Assembly (NCBI RefSeq): GCF_040239565.1
Contig: NZ_JBEHWS010000006.1
Coordinates: 124,001 to 188,000 of the forward strand
Source: Fulvimarina sp040239565
Lineage (GTDB): Bacteria > Pseudomonadota > Alphaproteobacteria > Rhizobiales > Rhizobiaceae
Length of the DNA: 64,000 bases
Direction of reading: 5' to 3'
The position numbers and the translations under genes are program-made. Below, in pieces: positions 17,763-26,952 of the stretch (position 1 is the stretch's first letter; each line of letters begins with the position of its first letter). A model generated the notes under the pieces. The model was not told the DNA's origin. It saw nothing but the letters and a program-made list of their open reading frames with translations, and made no database searches.

Positions 17763-19301
17763 TCAGTCGAAGCGAACACGGAACGCCGCTCCCTCGGCGC
17801 TCGAAACCAGCTCGATCGATCCGTCGTTTGAGCGCAGGAGCGCGGCGATGATTGCGAGGCCGAGGCCGGTTCCGCCGGTCTCACGGCGCGTGGTGAAGAA
17901 CGGCTCGAAGATCTTTTCGACATTGCCGGCGCTGATGCCGTTGCCGTCATCGGCGACAGTGAAGCCCCGACCTTCTCCGGTGATCACCACCTTGCCTGCG
18001 CCGTTCTGGACGGCGTTATCGATCAGATTGTCGAGTACGATGCCGACGGCTTCCGGCGACAGTGGGAGAACAGCATCGCCGGTCAGACTCAGGCGAAGAT
18101 CGGGATACCGGGCCGCCGAGCTTTCCGCCGCGCGGCGAAGATCGGTGCTGCCGGCGCTGGTCGCGTTCTCGGCGCGTGCCAGATCGCGCAATCGATCGAG
18201 CAGACGGTTCATGCGCACTGTGTCGGCGAGGATGTTCTCGTGGAATTTTCGGCGCCGCCCGGCATCCATCTCCTCCCCACTCTCGGCGAGGAGTTCGGCC
18301 GCGCCGCGGATCGCCGTCAGCGGGGTCTTCATCTCGTGCTGGACGTGCGCGGCGAAGGCCTCGATATAGTCCTTGCGGTCGAACAGCTTGCCCGCATTGT
18401 CGAAGAGGTCTTCGGCGAGGCTCGCGATCTCCCGGCTGCCATAGCGCTTGAGCGGCGCGATCGCACTGCGGTCGCCATGGCCGATCCGGTCCATCCGCGC
18501 GGTCAGAGCGTGGATCGGCAGACCGATGGCGCGCGCGAAAATGATGCCGATGACGAGTGAGAGAGCAAGGACGGTGAGGCCGGCATAGGCCACCCGCTCG
18601 CGCTGAAGATAAAGCTCCTTCAGGATATTACTCGGTGTGCGCGAGGCGTAGACGGCGCCGGCTACGGTGCCGTCCAAAAAGAACGGCAAAGCGGTGAAGA
18701 CGCGCACATTGGTGCCCCGGCTGATCGAATAGATCGGCTGCGGATTGTCGACCGTGCGTGTGCGGAGCTCGCTGGCATAATGCCCTTCGAGAGCGGTCTG
18801 AACGGTCGCGATATGAGCAAGTGACTGGCCGATCTCGCCTCGTCCCGCGATGACCGTGCCGTTCGCATCGACGACACGAAAGCCGGCGAGCGTGACGCCT
18901 TGCGTCCCCCGAAGGATGGGATCGAGCGCTTGGCCGATCGCGCGCATCCGGGCTGTGGCGGGAGTTTGCGCGGGCCGTGCATCCGGGCGTTCGCCAAGGA
19001 TTGCCGAACTGCCGAGGCTCAGCAATGGCGTGACATAGCGGGCCTCCAGCGTGCGCTCTGGCAAAGAGGATGTAGCCGGGGCTGGCTCCGCGCCCGCTTG
19101 CGTTTCAAGCATCGCGCTTGCCGCCGCCGCGATCGCCGCCGATTGGGCGATCAGTTCGCCTTCGGTCGTTGAGACGAGATGGTTCTCGTAGATGCGGAAG
19201 AGGCCGACGCCCGCGAGCGGCAGGAAGAGCACAGCCCCCATCATCAGGAGAAGGATCTGCGTCAGGCTCGGGCGCCACTTGGCTTTGACCTGCCGCGCCA
19301 T
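17763..19301 (-). CDS. sensor histidine kinase of the exosortase operon
   Basis: A 512-aa membrane kinase. TM1 is at about residues 14-34 and TM2 at about 245-267, flanking a roughly 210-aa periplasmic sensor (GFRVVDANGTVIAGRGEIGQSLAH region, a CreC-like double-Cache type fold by length). HAMP follows, then the H-box FAAHVQHEMKTPLTAIRG with phospho-acceptor His near 340, N-box DNLIDNAVQNG, G1 VADDGNG and G2 TGGTGLGLAI. It begins directly after the response regulator stop (19302). It is the last gene of the operon xrt-VIT/vWA-RR-HK, so it probably senses an envelope cue linked to the sorted protein. Confidence 0.88.
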   Translation of the reverse strand: MARQVKAKWRPSLTQILLLMMGAVLFLPLAGVGLFRIYENHLVSTTEGELIAQSAAIAAAASAMLETQAGAEPAPATSSLPERTLEARYVTPLLSLGSSAILGERPDARPAQTPATARMRAIGQALDPILRGTQGVTLAGFRVVDANGTVIAGRGEIGQSLAHIATVQTALEGHYASELRTRTVDNPQPIYSISRGTNVRVFTALPFFLDGTVAGAVYASRTPSNILKELYLQRERVAYAGLTVLALSLVIGIIFARAIGLPIHALTARMDRIGHGDRSAIAPLKRYGSREIASLAEDLFDNAGKLFDRKDYIEAFAAHVQHEMKTPLTAIRGAAELLAESGEEMDAGRRRKFHENILADTVRMNRLLDRLRDLARAENATSAGSTDLRRAAESSAARYPDLRLSLTGDAVLPLSPEAVGIVLDNLIDNAVQNGAGKVVITGEGRGFTVADDGNGISAGNVEKIFEPFFTTRRETGGTGLGLAIIAALLRSNDGSIELVSSAEGAAFRVRFD

Positions 19302-19985
19302 CTATCCGCCGCAGGCCCCGAGCCGGAAGCCGACGCCGTGCACGGTGTCGATCGCGTCCGGACAGCCTGCGCGCGCGAGCTTGGCACGCAGGTTGCGGAT
19401 ATGGCTGTCGATCGTCCGGTCCGACACATGGACATTGTCCGGCCAGGCACCGTCGAGCAGCTGGTTGCGGCTGAACACCATGCGCGGCCGCTCGATGAGA
19501 AGGGTGAGAATCGAAAACTCTAATCCCGTCAGCCCGGCATCCTGCGTCTCGACCGTAACGGTCCGGGCTTCCCGATCGAGGGAAAGGACGCCATGTCTGA
19601 CGGCGTTTGGCGCCTTGGCGGGGGCGCCGGAGCGCTTCAGGATCGTCTTGACCCGCGCAACGAGTTCGCGCGGGCTGAACGGCTTGGTGACGTAGTCGTC
19701 ACCGCCGATTTCGAGCCCGAGAACCCGGTCGATCTCCTCGGACCGGGCGGAGAGGAAGAGGATCGGCGTCTCGTGATCACGCCGGATGGCGCGGCAGACT
19801 TCGAGCCCATCCTGTTCAGGCAGGCCGATATCGAGGACGACGAGATCGGGCCGGAAGCTCTCATGCCTTTCGAGCGCCTCGCGTCCGTCTTTGGCGATCT
19901 CGCTGGCGTAGCCTTCCCGTTCCAGTGCAAAGACGACGATCTCGCGAATATGGGGATCGTCGTCGATGACGAGAATGCGCTTCAT
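19302..19985 (-). CDS. OmpR-family response regulator of the exosortase operon
   Basis: A 227-aa two-domain regulator. The receiver has the acidic pair in VIDDDPHIREI, the phospho-acceptor Asp in LVVLDIGLPEQDG (about residue 51), and the Lys in YVTKPFSPREL. The C-terminal OmpR/PhoB winged helix includes VSDRTIDSHIRNLRAKL and a terminal VHGVGFRLG. The start was set at ATG 19985; the frame runs upstream to 20114 but that part overlaps the VIT/vWA gene. The start lies 8 nt after the stop of the VIT/vWA gene. Confidence 0.92.
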   Translation of the reverse strand: MKRILVIDDDPHIREIVVFALEREGYASEIAKDGREALERHESFRPDLVVLDIGLPEQDGLEVCRAIRRDHETPILFLSARSEEIDRVLGLEIGGDDYVTKPFSPRELVARVKTILKRSGAPAKAPNAVRHGVLSLDREARTVTVETQDAGLTGLEFSILTLLIERPRMVFSRNQLLDGAWPDNVHVSDRTIDSHIRNLRAKLARAGCPDAIDTVHGVGFRLGACGG

Positions 19986-19993
19986 CTCTCCCC

Positions 19994-22240
19994 CTACCCT
20001 TCCAGCCACCAGCCGTCCTTGCGAATACGGTAGGGGATCGTGTCTTTCAGAACAATCTCGTGGGCATCCTCGGGCCGAGCCTGCTTCGCCCGGCGCGTGA
20101 GCCATTGCGGCCACATCCCGGCGAGCGCGCCATGCCAGCGTGCGATAGCGATCGAAAGAAGGATGAGAAAGCCCAAAATACCTTCGGGTTCGGGTGCGGA
20201 CGAACCTGCGAGATTGAGCGACGGATAGGCGTTCACCGTCACGTCCTTCACCTGCGGTACGGGCACGTCGGCGTCTTTCGTCGTTGAGCGATCCGGATTG
20301 ACGACCTCGTCGTGGACGGCGACGAAGGAGGTGAATTGTGTCTGCAGGGAAAAGCCGAGGCCGAGCTGCGTGACGTGCTCTTCGAGGGCCGCATCGCCGG
20401 GGCGCAGCGTCAGATGGCGCGTGGCCTGCGCAATCCGCTCGCGCGCCCAGACGAGGGGGATGGGGTTGGCGTCATCGCTGGATGACGCATGCGCCGGCAG
20501 CTCGATCTCGACCGGCATCGAGGCGGGCCGACCCTGCAGCTTGCCCTCAATGCTGATCGTATGCGTACCGGCCTCGGCCCGATCAGCATCGTAGCGTGCG
20601 GCGACCCGGATCGAATCGCCGGCAAAGAGATCGCGCGGGCGCTCCGGTGTCGCTTCGCTGACCGGCAAGCCTTTCCAGTCGATCTCGATGTCGGTCAGAA
20701 GCGGCGTCTTCAGGTCCCGCGCCAGGGTTTCCGCGGTCTCCAGCGGATCGTCGCCAGGCTGGACATAGCGCACATAGCCTCTTCCTTCTTCGGCCATGCC
20801 TTCGAGCAGATAGCGGTTCACCGCATTGCCGATGCCGAAGGCATAGATCCGGGACTGGCCGATCCGGTGCGCGATCGAAAACAGCACGGCTGCCTCGTTG
20901 CCGATGTAGCCGTCCGTGAGAAAGACCACGAGCCGCACCGTGTCCGCCGGCTGCTCGGTGTCGAACGCATCGTTGATGGCGCGGTCCATCTCCGTGCCGC
21001 CGCCAGCGTCGAGATTGTTCACGTAGCGAACTGCGGCGGCGATGTTGCCCGGAGAGGCTGGAAGCGCTGCCGCCGCCATCTGGCTGGTGGTGTTGGAAAA
21101 GCTCAAGATCCGGAACCGATCGTCCGGCCGCAGCCCCTTGAGGGCGCTGGCCATGAACTGCTTGGAAGCGTCTATCGGCGCGCCGGTCATGGAGCCCGAG
21201 GTATCGAGCACGAAGACCAGTTCGCGCTTGGCGATCATCTCCGCATCCGGCACTTTCGGTGGCTCGATCATGACGGAAAGAAACCCGCCGCGCTCGTCAC
21301 GGTGAACGAGGGCGGCGCCGGCGATTTCGGCCTCCTTCGCCAGCGTATACCGCAGGACGAAGTCGCTGTTGTCGATCACCTTCCCCCTCGCCAGCGTGAT
21401 GTGCCGCATCTTGCGATCGGATGCGATGTCAAGCTCGTGGGTCGGGCTCGTGATTTCGGCCGTGCCGCTCGGAACGGCGAGGTCGATGGCGAGCGCAACG
21501 CGTTCGGGATCGATACCGGCCGGGGCATTCTGGCCGATCACGGGCGGATATGCGGGAAGCGGCCCGACCTTCCAGGCTCCGATCTGGACGGCTTGCCCAT
21601 CGGGTGCCGTTTCGGTCGGGGACTGGTTGTCGGTTCCGGTCGCTTCCTGATTGCCCGAGGTCAGAAGCGAAGCGCCGCCGGATTTTCCCTCGTAGCGCGG
21701 TCCGACGACCATGGGCACGATCAGCTCGTAGGCATCGTCAACTTTCGGAACGGTCTGGACATAGGTGAGCGTCACAGAGACCGGCTTACCCGGCATCAGA
21801 TTTGCGAGCTCCTGCGTGAACATGTTCGGCCGAAGCTGGGTGAGAAGCGCTGCCTGCTGGCCATTCTCCTTCGCGGTCTCGAAGGTCTCTTCCGCCTCAT
21901 GCTTGCGCTTGATGACGGCGCGGACGATGTCGTCTCCGGTCCGCATCGTCACGGCATTGACGGCGGCTTTGCTGTTCAGGGGGAAGAGATAGGTCGCATC
22001 GACCGGCGTCTCGGCTTGATTGACGAAGGTCTGTTCGAGGGTGACGGTCGCGACATCGCCCTCGATGCGAACCCGATAATCGCTTTTCAGCACCGGGAAG
22101 GAAACGGTTCGCCCGCCGATCCGGGCCGTCAACTCGCCAGCGCGGTCCTGTTTGGCAGGGTCGACAGGCATGAGGGGTGAAGCCGTGGCGGCAAAGGGCA
22201 TGACAAGACACAGAACAAGCGTGGCGTGGATCGGTCGCAT
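19994..22240 (-). CDS. VIT and vWA domain protein with PEP-CTERM-like sorting tail (exosortase target)
   Basis: A 748-aa exported protein. The signal peptide is residues 1-20 (LVLCLVMPFAATA). A VIT domain spans about 40-165 (LEQTFVNQAETPVDATYLFPL; KRKHEAEETF). The vWA domain at about 340-515 has an intact MIDAS DTSGS at 346-350 and a downstream TDG. The C-terminus has APEPEG (682-687), then a hydrophobic helix of about 22 aa, then RRAKQAR: the PEP-motif / TM / basic layout of exosortase substrates. About 35 more residues follow, which is unusual. The gene starts 18 nt after the exosortase stop, and a GGAGAACC ribosome site precedes ATG 22240. It resembles the marine proteobacterial sortase-target VIT proteins. 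Extracytoplasmic adhesion or scaffold role is inferred. Confidence 0.88.
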   Translation of the reverse strand: MRPIHATLVLCLVMPFAATASPLMPVDPAKQDRAGELTARIGGRTVSFPVLKSDYRVRIEGDVATVTLEQTFVNQAETPVDATYLFPLNSKAAVNAVTMRTGDDIVRAVIKRKHEAEETFETAKENGQQAALLTQLRPNMFTQELANLMPGKPVSVTLTYVQTVPKVDDAYELIVPMVVGPRYEGKSGGASLLTSGNQEATGTDNQSPTETAPDGQAVQIGAWKVGPLPAYPPVIGQNAPAGIDPERVALAIDLAVPSGTAEITSPTHELDIASDRKMRHITLARGKVIDNSDFVLRYTLAKEAEIAGAALVHRDERGGFLSVMIEPPKVPDAEMIAKRELVFVLDTSGSMTGAPIDASKQFMASALKGLRPDDRFRILSFSNTTSQMAAAALPASPGNIAAAVRYVNNLDAGGGTEMDRAINDAFDTEQPADTVRLVVFLTDGYIGNEAAVLFSIAHRIGQSRIYAFGIGNAVNRYLLEGMAEEGRGYVRYVQPGDDPLETAETLARDLKTPLLTDIEIDWKGLPVSEATPERPRDLFAGDSIRVAARYDADRAEAGTHTISIEGKLQGRPASMPVEIELPAHASSSDDANPIPLVWARERIAQATRHLTLRPGDAALEEHVTQLGLGFSLQTQFTSFVAVHDEVVNPDRSTTKDADVPVPQVKDVTVNAYPSLNLAGSSAPEPEGILGFLILLSIAIARWHGALAGMWPQWLTRRAKQARPEDAHEIVLKDTIPYRIRKDGWWLEG

Positions 22241-22258
22241 GGGTCGGTTCTCCGTTGA

Positions 22259-23791
22259 TTATTCGGTTTCGGTGATCGAATTCGCGGCGGTCGCGTCGCC
22301 ACTCGGGCTGAGGTCGAGCGCGGCGACGAGGGCTGCTTCCCGGCGTTCGCGAAGGGCCGGCGGCAGCTGCCAGGGGGTGATGCGCTGGATGCTGGTCCAG
22401 CGGGTTTGCGGATGCCTGAGCCAGCTCCAGATGGCGGCAGCGACGCTGGAGGTGATCTCGCCCTCGCTGGAGGCATAGCTGACGGCGACCTGCCAGCTGC
22501 GGCCCTCCGCATCCTCAGCGCGATAGAGTGCGGTCGGAACCGGTTCGAACCGGCTGCCGAGAAAGGTCACGGTGAGGCCAAGACCGCGCAGGCAATCGTC
22601 CGGCGCATGGAGATGGCGAAGCGGAGATGCGGTGCGCACGAGGGTCAGCGTCGTCTCACCATAGGCGGCCTTGAGGGCCTGCCCGCCGAAGCGCTGGAAA
22701 TAAGCTTCCTCGATGGGTTCGAGCGGCAGGGTCCGAGCGACCTCACCGTCGATGATCGCGGGCATTTGCAGCTGTGCCACCGAAGCGGAGACGTCGATCG
22801 GGGTCTTCGGCAGGGTAACGATGACCAGGGCGAAGATGCAGAAGGCCGCGGCGAGGATCGCTCCGGTTCGATAGGGGATGGCTGGCGCAGACGCGCGGAA
22901 CCGGGGCAGGACGGCGGGCCGCCTGCCCTTCCTTTGTGTAGGTCCGGCGGGAACGAACAGCACCGGCAGGACCGAGACCGCGAGGGTGAGATAGCCGACC
23001 GCATCGTGCCAGGGCGCGGCCATGACATCGACGCCGATCAACTCGCGATGGTTGATACCTGCGGCGATGAGCGCAATGCGCATCCCGTTCGCGAGAATTG
23101 CCATCGCAAGCGTGGCGACGATCGCAGTGAAGGTGTGGAATGCGGCCGGGCGCCGTATCGCGATGACAGCGACTGCAAGCGCAAGCGCAAGCATCAGGCT
23201 TTCGGTGCCGGAACAGGGCAGGTCGACGAGAACGTCATTGCCTTCAAGGCGGATGCGCACGGTCTCGCAGAGAAGGTCGTCATAGGCGAGCCCGAGGATG
23301 TCGCAGGCGAGCGACGCCGAAGCCTCCTGCAACGGGTAGCCAGCGATACGTTGAAGAATGCGCTCGAACGGCATCGAGAGGGCGAAAAGGCCGGTCAGCC
23401 AGAAGGGCGAGACGGCGCGCTCACGTTCACTGAGCCGCAGAAGCAGGAGGATCGCGTAGACATCCAGCGCAAGGGCGAGCCCACCGATGATCGAGATCGC
23501 GAGGATCTGGCTCGCCAGTCTGAGAAGTGCCGATACGATCAGAATGAGAAGGGCGGGCGTCCGCGAGGCGCGGTCGTCTTCTTTCAGCGGGCTCGTGAGC
23601 GACCAGATCGCAATGCCGAGGGCGGACACGGCATAGGCAAGGCCATTGGAGGCATAGGACGGATCGAGCCAGGTCTCGACGAGCCACAGGACCGGCTCCG
23701 CTGCCAGAATCGCCGAGGCCAGGGCGAAGCCTGCGGCCACGAATAAACGGGCGGAGACATGTGAGGCGATGGGGAGCGACAGCTTCGACAT
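22259..23791 (-). CDS. exosortase (XrtT-like) with EpsI-like C-terminal domain
   Basis: A 510-aa polytopic membrane transpeptidase-like protein. Residues 1-300 carry about eight hydrophobic helices and the exosortase catalytic triad: Cys193 in DLPCSGTES, Arg238 in NGMRIALI, and His262 in APWHDAVGYL. The C-terminal part (about 330-490) resembles EpsI, with HAPDDCLRGLGL near 410. The arrangement with a single adjacent VIT/vWA PEP-CTERM-like target suggests a dedicated exosortase; I would place it in the T class, from memory and not by search. It is the first gene of the operon. No EPS glycosyltransferases surround it, unlike classic epsH loci. Confidence 0.88.
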   Translation of the reverse strand: MSKLSLPIASHVSARLFVAAGFALASAILAAEPVLWLVETWLDPSYASNGLAYAVSALGIAIWSLTSPLKEDDRASRTPALLILIVSALLRLASQILAISIIGGLALALDVYAILLLLRLSERERAVSPFWLTGLFALSMPFERILQRIAGYPLQEASASLACDILGLAYDDLLCETVRIRLEGNDVLVDLPCSGTESLMLALALAVAVIAIRRPAAFHTFTAIVATLAMAILANGMRIALIAAGINHRELIGVDVMAAPWHDAVGYLTLAVSVLPVLFVPAGPTQRKGRRPAVLPRFRASAPAIPYRTGAILAAAFCIFALVIVTLPKTPIDVSASVAQLQMPAIIDGEVARTLPLEPIEEAYFQRFGGQALKAAYGETTLTLVRTASPLRHLHAPDDCLRGLGLTVTFLGSRFEPVPTALYRAEDAEGRSWQVAVSYASSEGEITSSVAAAIWSWLRHPQTRWTSIQRITPWQLPPALRERREAALVAALDLSPSGDATAANSITETE

Positions 23792-24172
23792 GCCGCCAGA
23801 CTGCCGCCCGGCTTTGCACGGTTTATCGAGCCCGTGTGCAGATTTTCAGCATTTGCGACGGCGCGTTGTAAGTTTCGCCAATTCCACGCCCGGCCTGTTC
23901 CGATCGAGGCAGCGCGCGAAAGCGACCCTGCCAATCTTCGCTTTGATCCACTCGTAAGAAATTGCCGATTGTGCGGATAAATACCCTCAGCGCTCCATTC
24001 CTGCGAACGAAGTCAGCTCGCCCTTCGGACGTATCGCTGTGCGCCAATGGATCGATGTGTCCGGTTGTCCGGTGGCGTGATGATGATAGTGAGGTGCGTG
24101 ATCGCGCGGACCGTCAAACCGACCGGGTGCCGCGCTTATGAACGACCAGCGAATGTCGGGACCAACAGATTG
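23792..24172. other. intergenic region between the exosortase operon and recQ
   Basis: About 380 bp between divergent genes. It should hold the promoter of the exosortase operon (minus) and of recQ (plus). An in-frame upstream extension of recQ to 24047 exists but has no RecQ similarity. I see no clear repeat or hairpin. Confidence 0.5.
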
Positions 24173-25972
24173 ATGAATTCGACGCCCGCCGACATCCTCA
24201 AGTCAGTCTATGGCTACGACGCGTTTCGCGGCGCACAGGCGGCGATCGTCGAGCATGTGCTTGCCGGCCAAAATGCGTTCGTCCTGATGCCGACCGGCGG
24301 TGGTAAGTCGCTTTGCTATCAGATCCCAGCCATCGCGAGAGCCGGAATGGGCCTCGTCGTATCGCCGCTTCTGGCGCTGATGGCCGATCAGGTAGCGGCT
24401 TTGAGGCAGGCCGGCGTGAAGGCCGCCGCGCTGAATTCAAACCTCTCGCCGGATGAACGGCGCGAGCTGTGGGACGCTGTGGAGGCCGGCTCACTTGACC
24501 TCCTTTATGTTGCGCCGGAAACCTTGCTGCGGGCGGATGTGCTGGAGCGGCTTGATCGCGCGCCCTTGTCGCTGATCGCCATAGACGAGGCCCATTGCCT
24601 ATCCCAGTGGGGGCATGACTTCCGCCCCTCCTATCGAGAACTCGAAATCCTTACGCGGCGGTTCCCGGACACCCCACGCATGGCGCTGACGGCGACGGCC
24701 GACGAGCCGACCCGCGCCGAGATACTGGCCCATCTCGATATCGCAGAAAGCGATGCGTTCATCGCCGGCTTCGATCGCCCCAATATCCGCTACGCAATCG
24801 AGGAAAAGAACAATCCGCGCGCTCAGCTAAAGGACTTCCTCGGGCGTCATCAGGGCGAGAGCGGCATCGTCTATTGCCTGTCGAAACGCAAAACCGAGGA
24901 AACCGCCGCCTGGCTTTGCGCCGAGGGCTATGACGCTCTCGCCTACCATGCGGGCATGGACAGAGACACGCGAGAGGCGAACCAGACCCGGTTCCAGCAC
25001 GGCGAGGCGGTGATCATGGTCGCAACCATTGCCTTCGGCATGGGTATCGACAAGCCAGACGTGCGCTTCGTCGCCCATCTCGACCTGCCGGGCAGCATCG
25101 AGGCCTATTATCAGGAAACGGGCCGGGCCGGGCGTGACGGTCTCCCCTCCGACACGCTGATGCTCTACGGGTCCGAAGATATCGCGCTACGCCGCCGTTT
25201 CATCGAGGAATCCGACGCCCCGGAACAGCGCAAGCGCATGGAGCGCCAGAAGCTCGACTCGCTTCTGGGTCTCGCCGAAACCGCCGGCTGCCGTCGACAG
25301 AGCCTCCTCACCTATTTCGGCGATCACTGCGAGCCTTGCGGCAACTGCGACACCTGCGCCGAACCGCCAAAGCTGTTCGACGGGACGATCGCGGCACAAA
25401 AGGCGCTCTCCTGCATCTATCGCACGGGCGAGCGCTTCGGGCAGGCCTATATCGTCGATGTATTGCTCGGCCGGGAGAATGAGCGCATCGTTCAGTTCGG
25501 CCATGACAAGGTCTCGACCTTCGGCATCGGAACCGAACATGACAACAACACCTGGCGGGCCATCCTGCGCCAGCTGATCGCCCTGCGCTTCGTTGACGTC
25601 GATCTCGCCGGCCATGGCGGTCTGTCGATCGCCTCAGCAGGGCGTGACTTCCTGCGCGACAAGCCGGACCTGATGCTGCGCGTACCCGCCGCCCCGCGAA
25701 AGGGCCGTCGCCAGGGTGTAAGGGGACAGGCGCAGCCTGCCGTGCCAGAAGCCGATCATTCCCTCTTTCAGGCCCTACGCCAGAAACGCATGGAAATTGC
25801 GCGCACCCAGAATGTGCCGCCTTATGTCATCTTCCACGACAAGACCCTTATCGAACTCGCCGCCGCGCGCCCGATCTCGCGCGCAAAGATGGCTGAAGTC
25901 CCGGGCATCGGCGAGACCAAACTCGATCGCTACGGTCCAGCCTTTCTCGCCGTAATCGCCGAGCACGACTGA
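24173..25972 (+). CDS. recQ: ATP-dependent DNA helicase RecQ
   Basis: A 599-aa 3'-5' DNA helicase of recombination and replication repair. It has Q-motif region YGYDAFRGAQ, motif I LMPTGGGKSLCYQ, DEAH box AIDEAHCLSQWGHDFRPSY, motif III LTATAD, motif V AFGMGIDKPDVR and motif VI QETGRAGRDG. The zinc-binding RecQ-C region contains CEPCGNCDTC (about 440), then a winged helix and a C-terminal HRDC domain (ARPISRAKMAEVPGIGETKLDRYG as landmark). The start was chosen at ATG 24173 because the conserved N-terminus begins at once. Length and domain set are complete. Confidence 0.95.
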   Translation: MNSTPADILKSVYGYDAFRGAQAAIVEHVLAGQNAFVLMPTGGGKSLCYQIPAIARAGMGLVVSPLLALMADQVAALRQAGVKAAALNSNLSPDERRELWDAVEAGSLDLLYVAPETLLRADVLERLDRAPLSLIAIDEAHCLSQWGHDFRPSYRELEILTRRFPDTPRMALTATADEPTRAEILAHLDIAESDAFIAGFDRPNIRYAIEEKNNPRAQLKDFLGRHQGESGIVYCLSKRKTEETAAWLCAEGYDALAYHAGMDRDTREANQTRFQHGEAVIMVATIAFGMGIDKPDVRFVAHLDLPGSIEAYYQETGRAGRDGLPSDTLMLYGSEDIALRRRFIEESDAPEQRKRMERQKLDSLLGLAETAGCRRQSLLTYFGDHCEPCGNCDTCAEPPKLFDGTIAAQKALSCIYRTGERFGQAYIVDVLLGRENERIVQFGHDKVSTFGIGTEHDNNTWRAILRQLIALRFVDVDLAGHGGLSIASAGRDFLRDKPDLMLRVPAAPRKGRRQGVRGQAQPAVPEADHSLFQALRQKRMEIARTQNVPPYVIFHDKTLIELAAARPISRAKMAEVPGIGETKLDRYGPAFLAVIAEHD

Positions 25973-26015
25973 CCCCGGCGCTTTGGAATAACTCGCGGAA
26001 AGCCGAAGGCATAAG

Positions 26016-26951
26016 CTAAGCAGAGCGCAGAAACTCACCGACCTTCTTGTGCACTTCGCTCCCTTCGTCGATCCAACCCGCCATCTGAAAGACGCCGTGG
26101 ATCATGCCGTCGAGCCGTTCGCTTTCGAGCGGGACACCCGCCTCGGACAGACGCTCACCGAAAGCCTTTCCCTCATCGCGCAGGGGATCGTGCTCGCAGG
26201 TGACGAGTAGTGTGCGCGGGAGGCCGGAGAGATCTTCGGCTATCAGCGGCGAGACCGTCGGAGATCCACGGTCCGCGGCATTCGGTACGAAGAGGGAATT
26301 TTCGTAGGCGAGGGATTCCTCGGTCATGACGTGACCGGACTCCGATTTCAGCGACGGAAAATCCCGGTCCTGGCGGAGATCGGTGTTCGGATAGAGCATG
26401 ATCATCGCCTCGGGCATGGTCTCGCCCGCATCGCGCAAGGCGATTGCGACGAGGGCGGCGAACATGCCGCCGATGGAGTCGCCGCCGATGGCAATACCCT
26501 TGCCATCGCAGCCGAAATCGCCTGCGTTCTTCATCAGCGCCCGCGTCGCTGCGATGCAGTCCTCCTGCGGGGCGGGCGAAACATGCTCCGGCGCGAGGCG
26601 ATAGTCGACGGAGGCGATCGTCCGCTTCGTGGCCGCGCAGAGCTGCCGAAGCGCGGTATCGTGGCTATCGAGGGAACCGGCCATCGCACCTCCCCCGTGA
26701 TACCAGACCAGCAGCTTCGTGCGCTCCGCCATTGCGGGCTTATAGAGCCGAACCCGAATATCTCCCGCCGGTCCCGAAACCTGGGTATCCTCGGTCAGGA
26801 TACCGTCCGGCGCGGAACCGGAATAGTCGGCCATCGCGCCGGTGAGGGCGCGGGCCTGTTCCAGCTTCTGCGCTTCGTCGCGCGCTGCGATCTGAACGCC
26901 TGCCTTGCGCGCCAGATCGGCAAGTACCTCTTTGGCTTTATCACTCAGCAT
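26016..26951 (-). CDS. alpha/beta hydrolase of the hormone-sensitive lipase (HSL) family
   Basis: A 311-aa esterase-like protein. The oxyanion motif HGGGAMAGSLDSHD is near residue 85, the nucleophile is in GGDSIGGM near residue 155, the catalytic Asp in CEHDPLRDEG near 250, and the His in GMIHGVFQM near 280. There is no signal peptide, so it is probably cytoplasmic. The substrate is unknown; short-chain acyl esters are usual for the family. It starts 1 nt after the CorA stop, so it is in an operon with corA. Confidence 0.9.
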   Translation of the reverse strand: MLSDKAKEVLADLARKAGVQIAARDEAQKLEQARALTGAMADYSGSAPDGILTEDTQVSGPAGDIRVRLYKPAMAERTKLLVWYHGGGAMAGSLDSHDTALRQLCAATKRTIASVDYRLAPEHVSPAPQEDCIAATRALMKNAGDFGCDGKGIAIGGDSIGGMFAALVAIALRDAGETMPEAMIMLYPNTDLRQDRDFPSLKSESGHVMTEESLAYENSLFVPNAADRGSPTVSPLIAEDLSGLPRTLLVTCEHDPLRDEGKAFGERLSEAGVPLESERLDGMIHGVFQMAGWIDEGSEVHKKVGEFLRSA

Positions 26952-26952
26952 C

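Noticed and set aside
20489..22180. Plus-strand frame of 563 codons in the VIT/vWA gene
   Set aside because: It is antisense to a gene with complete VIT and MIDAS motifs.
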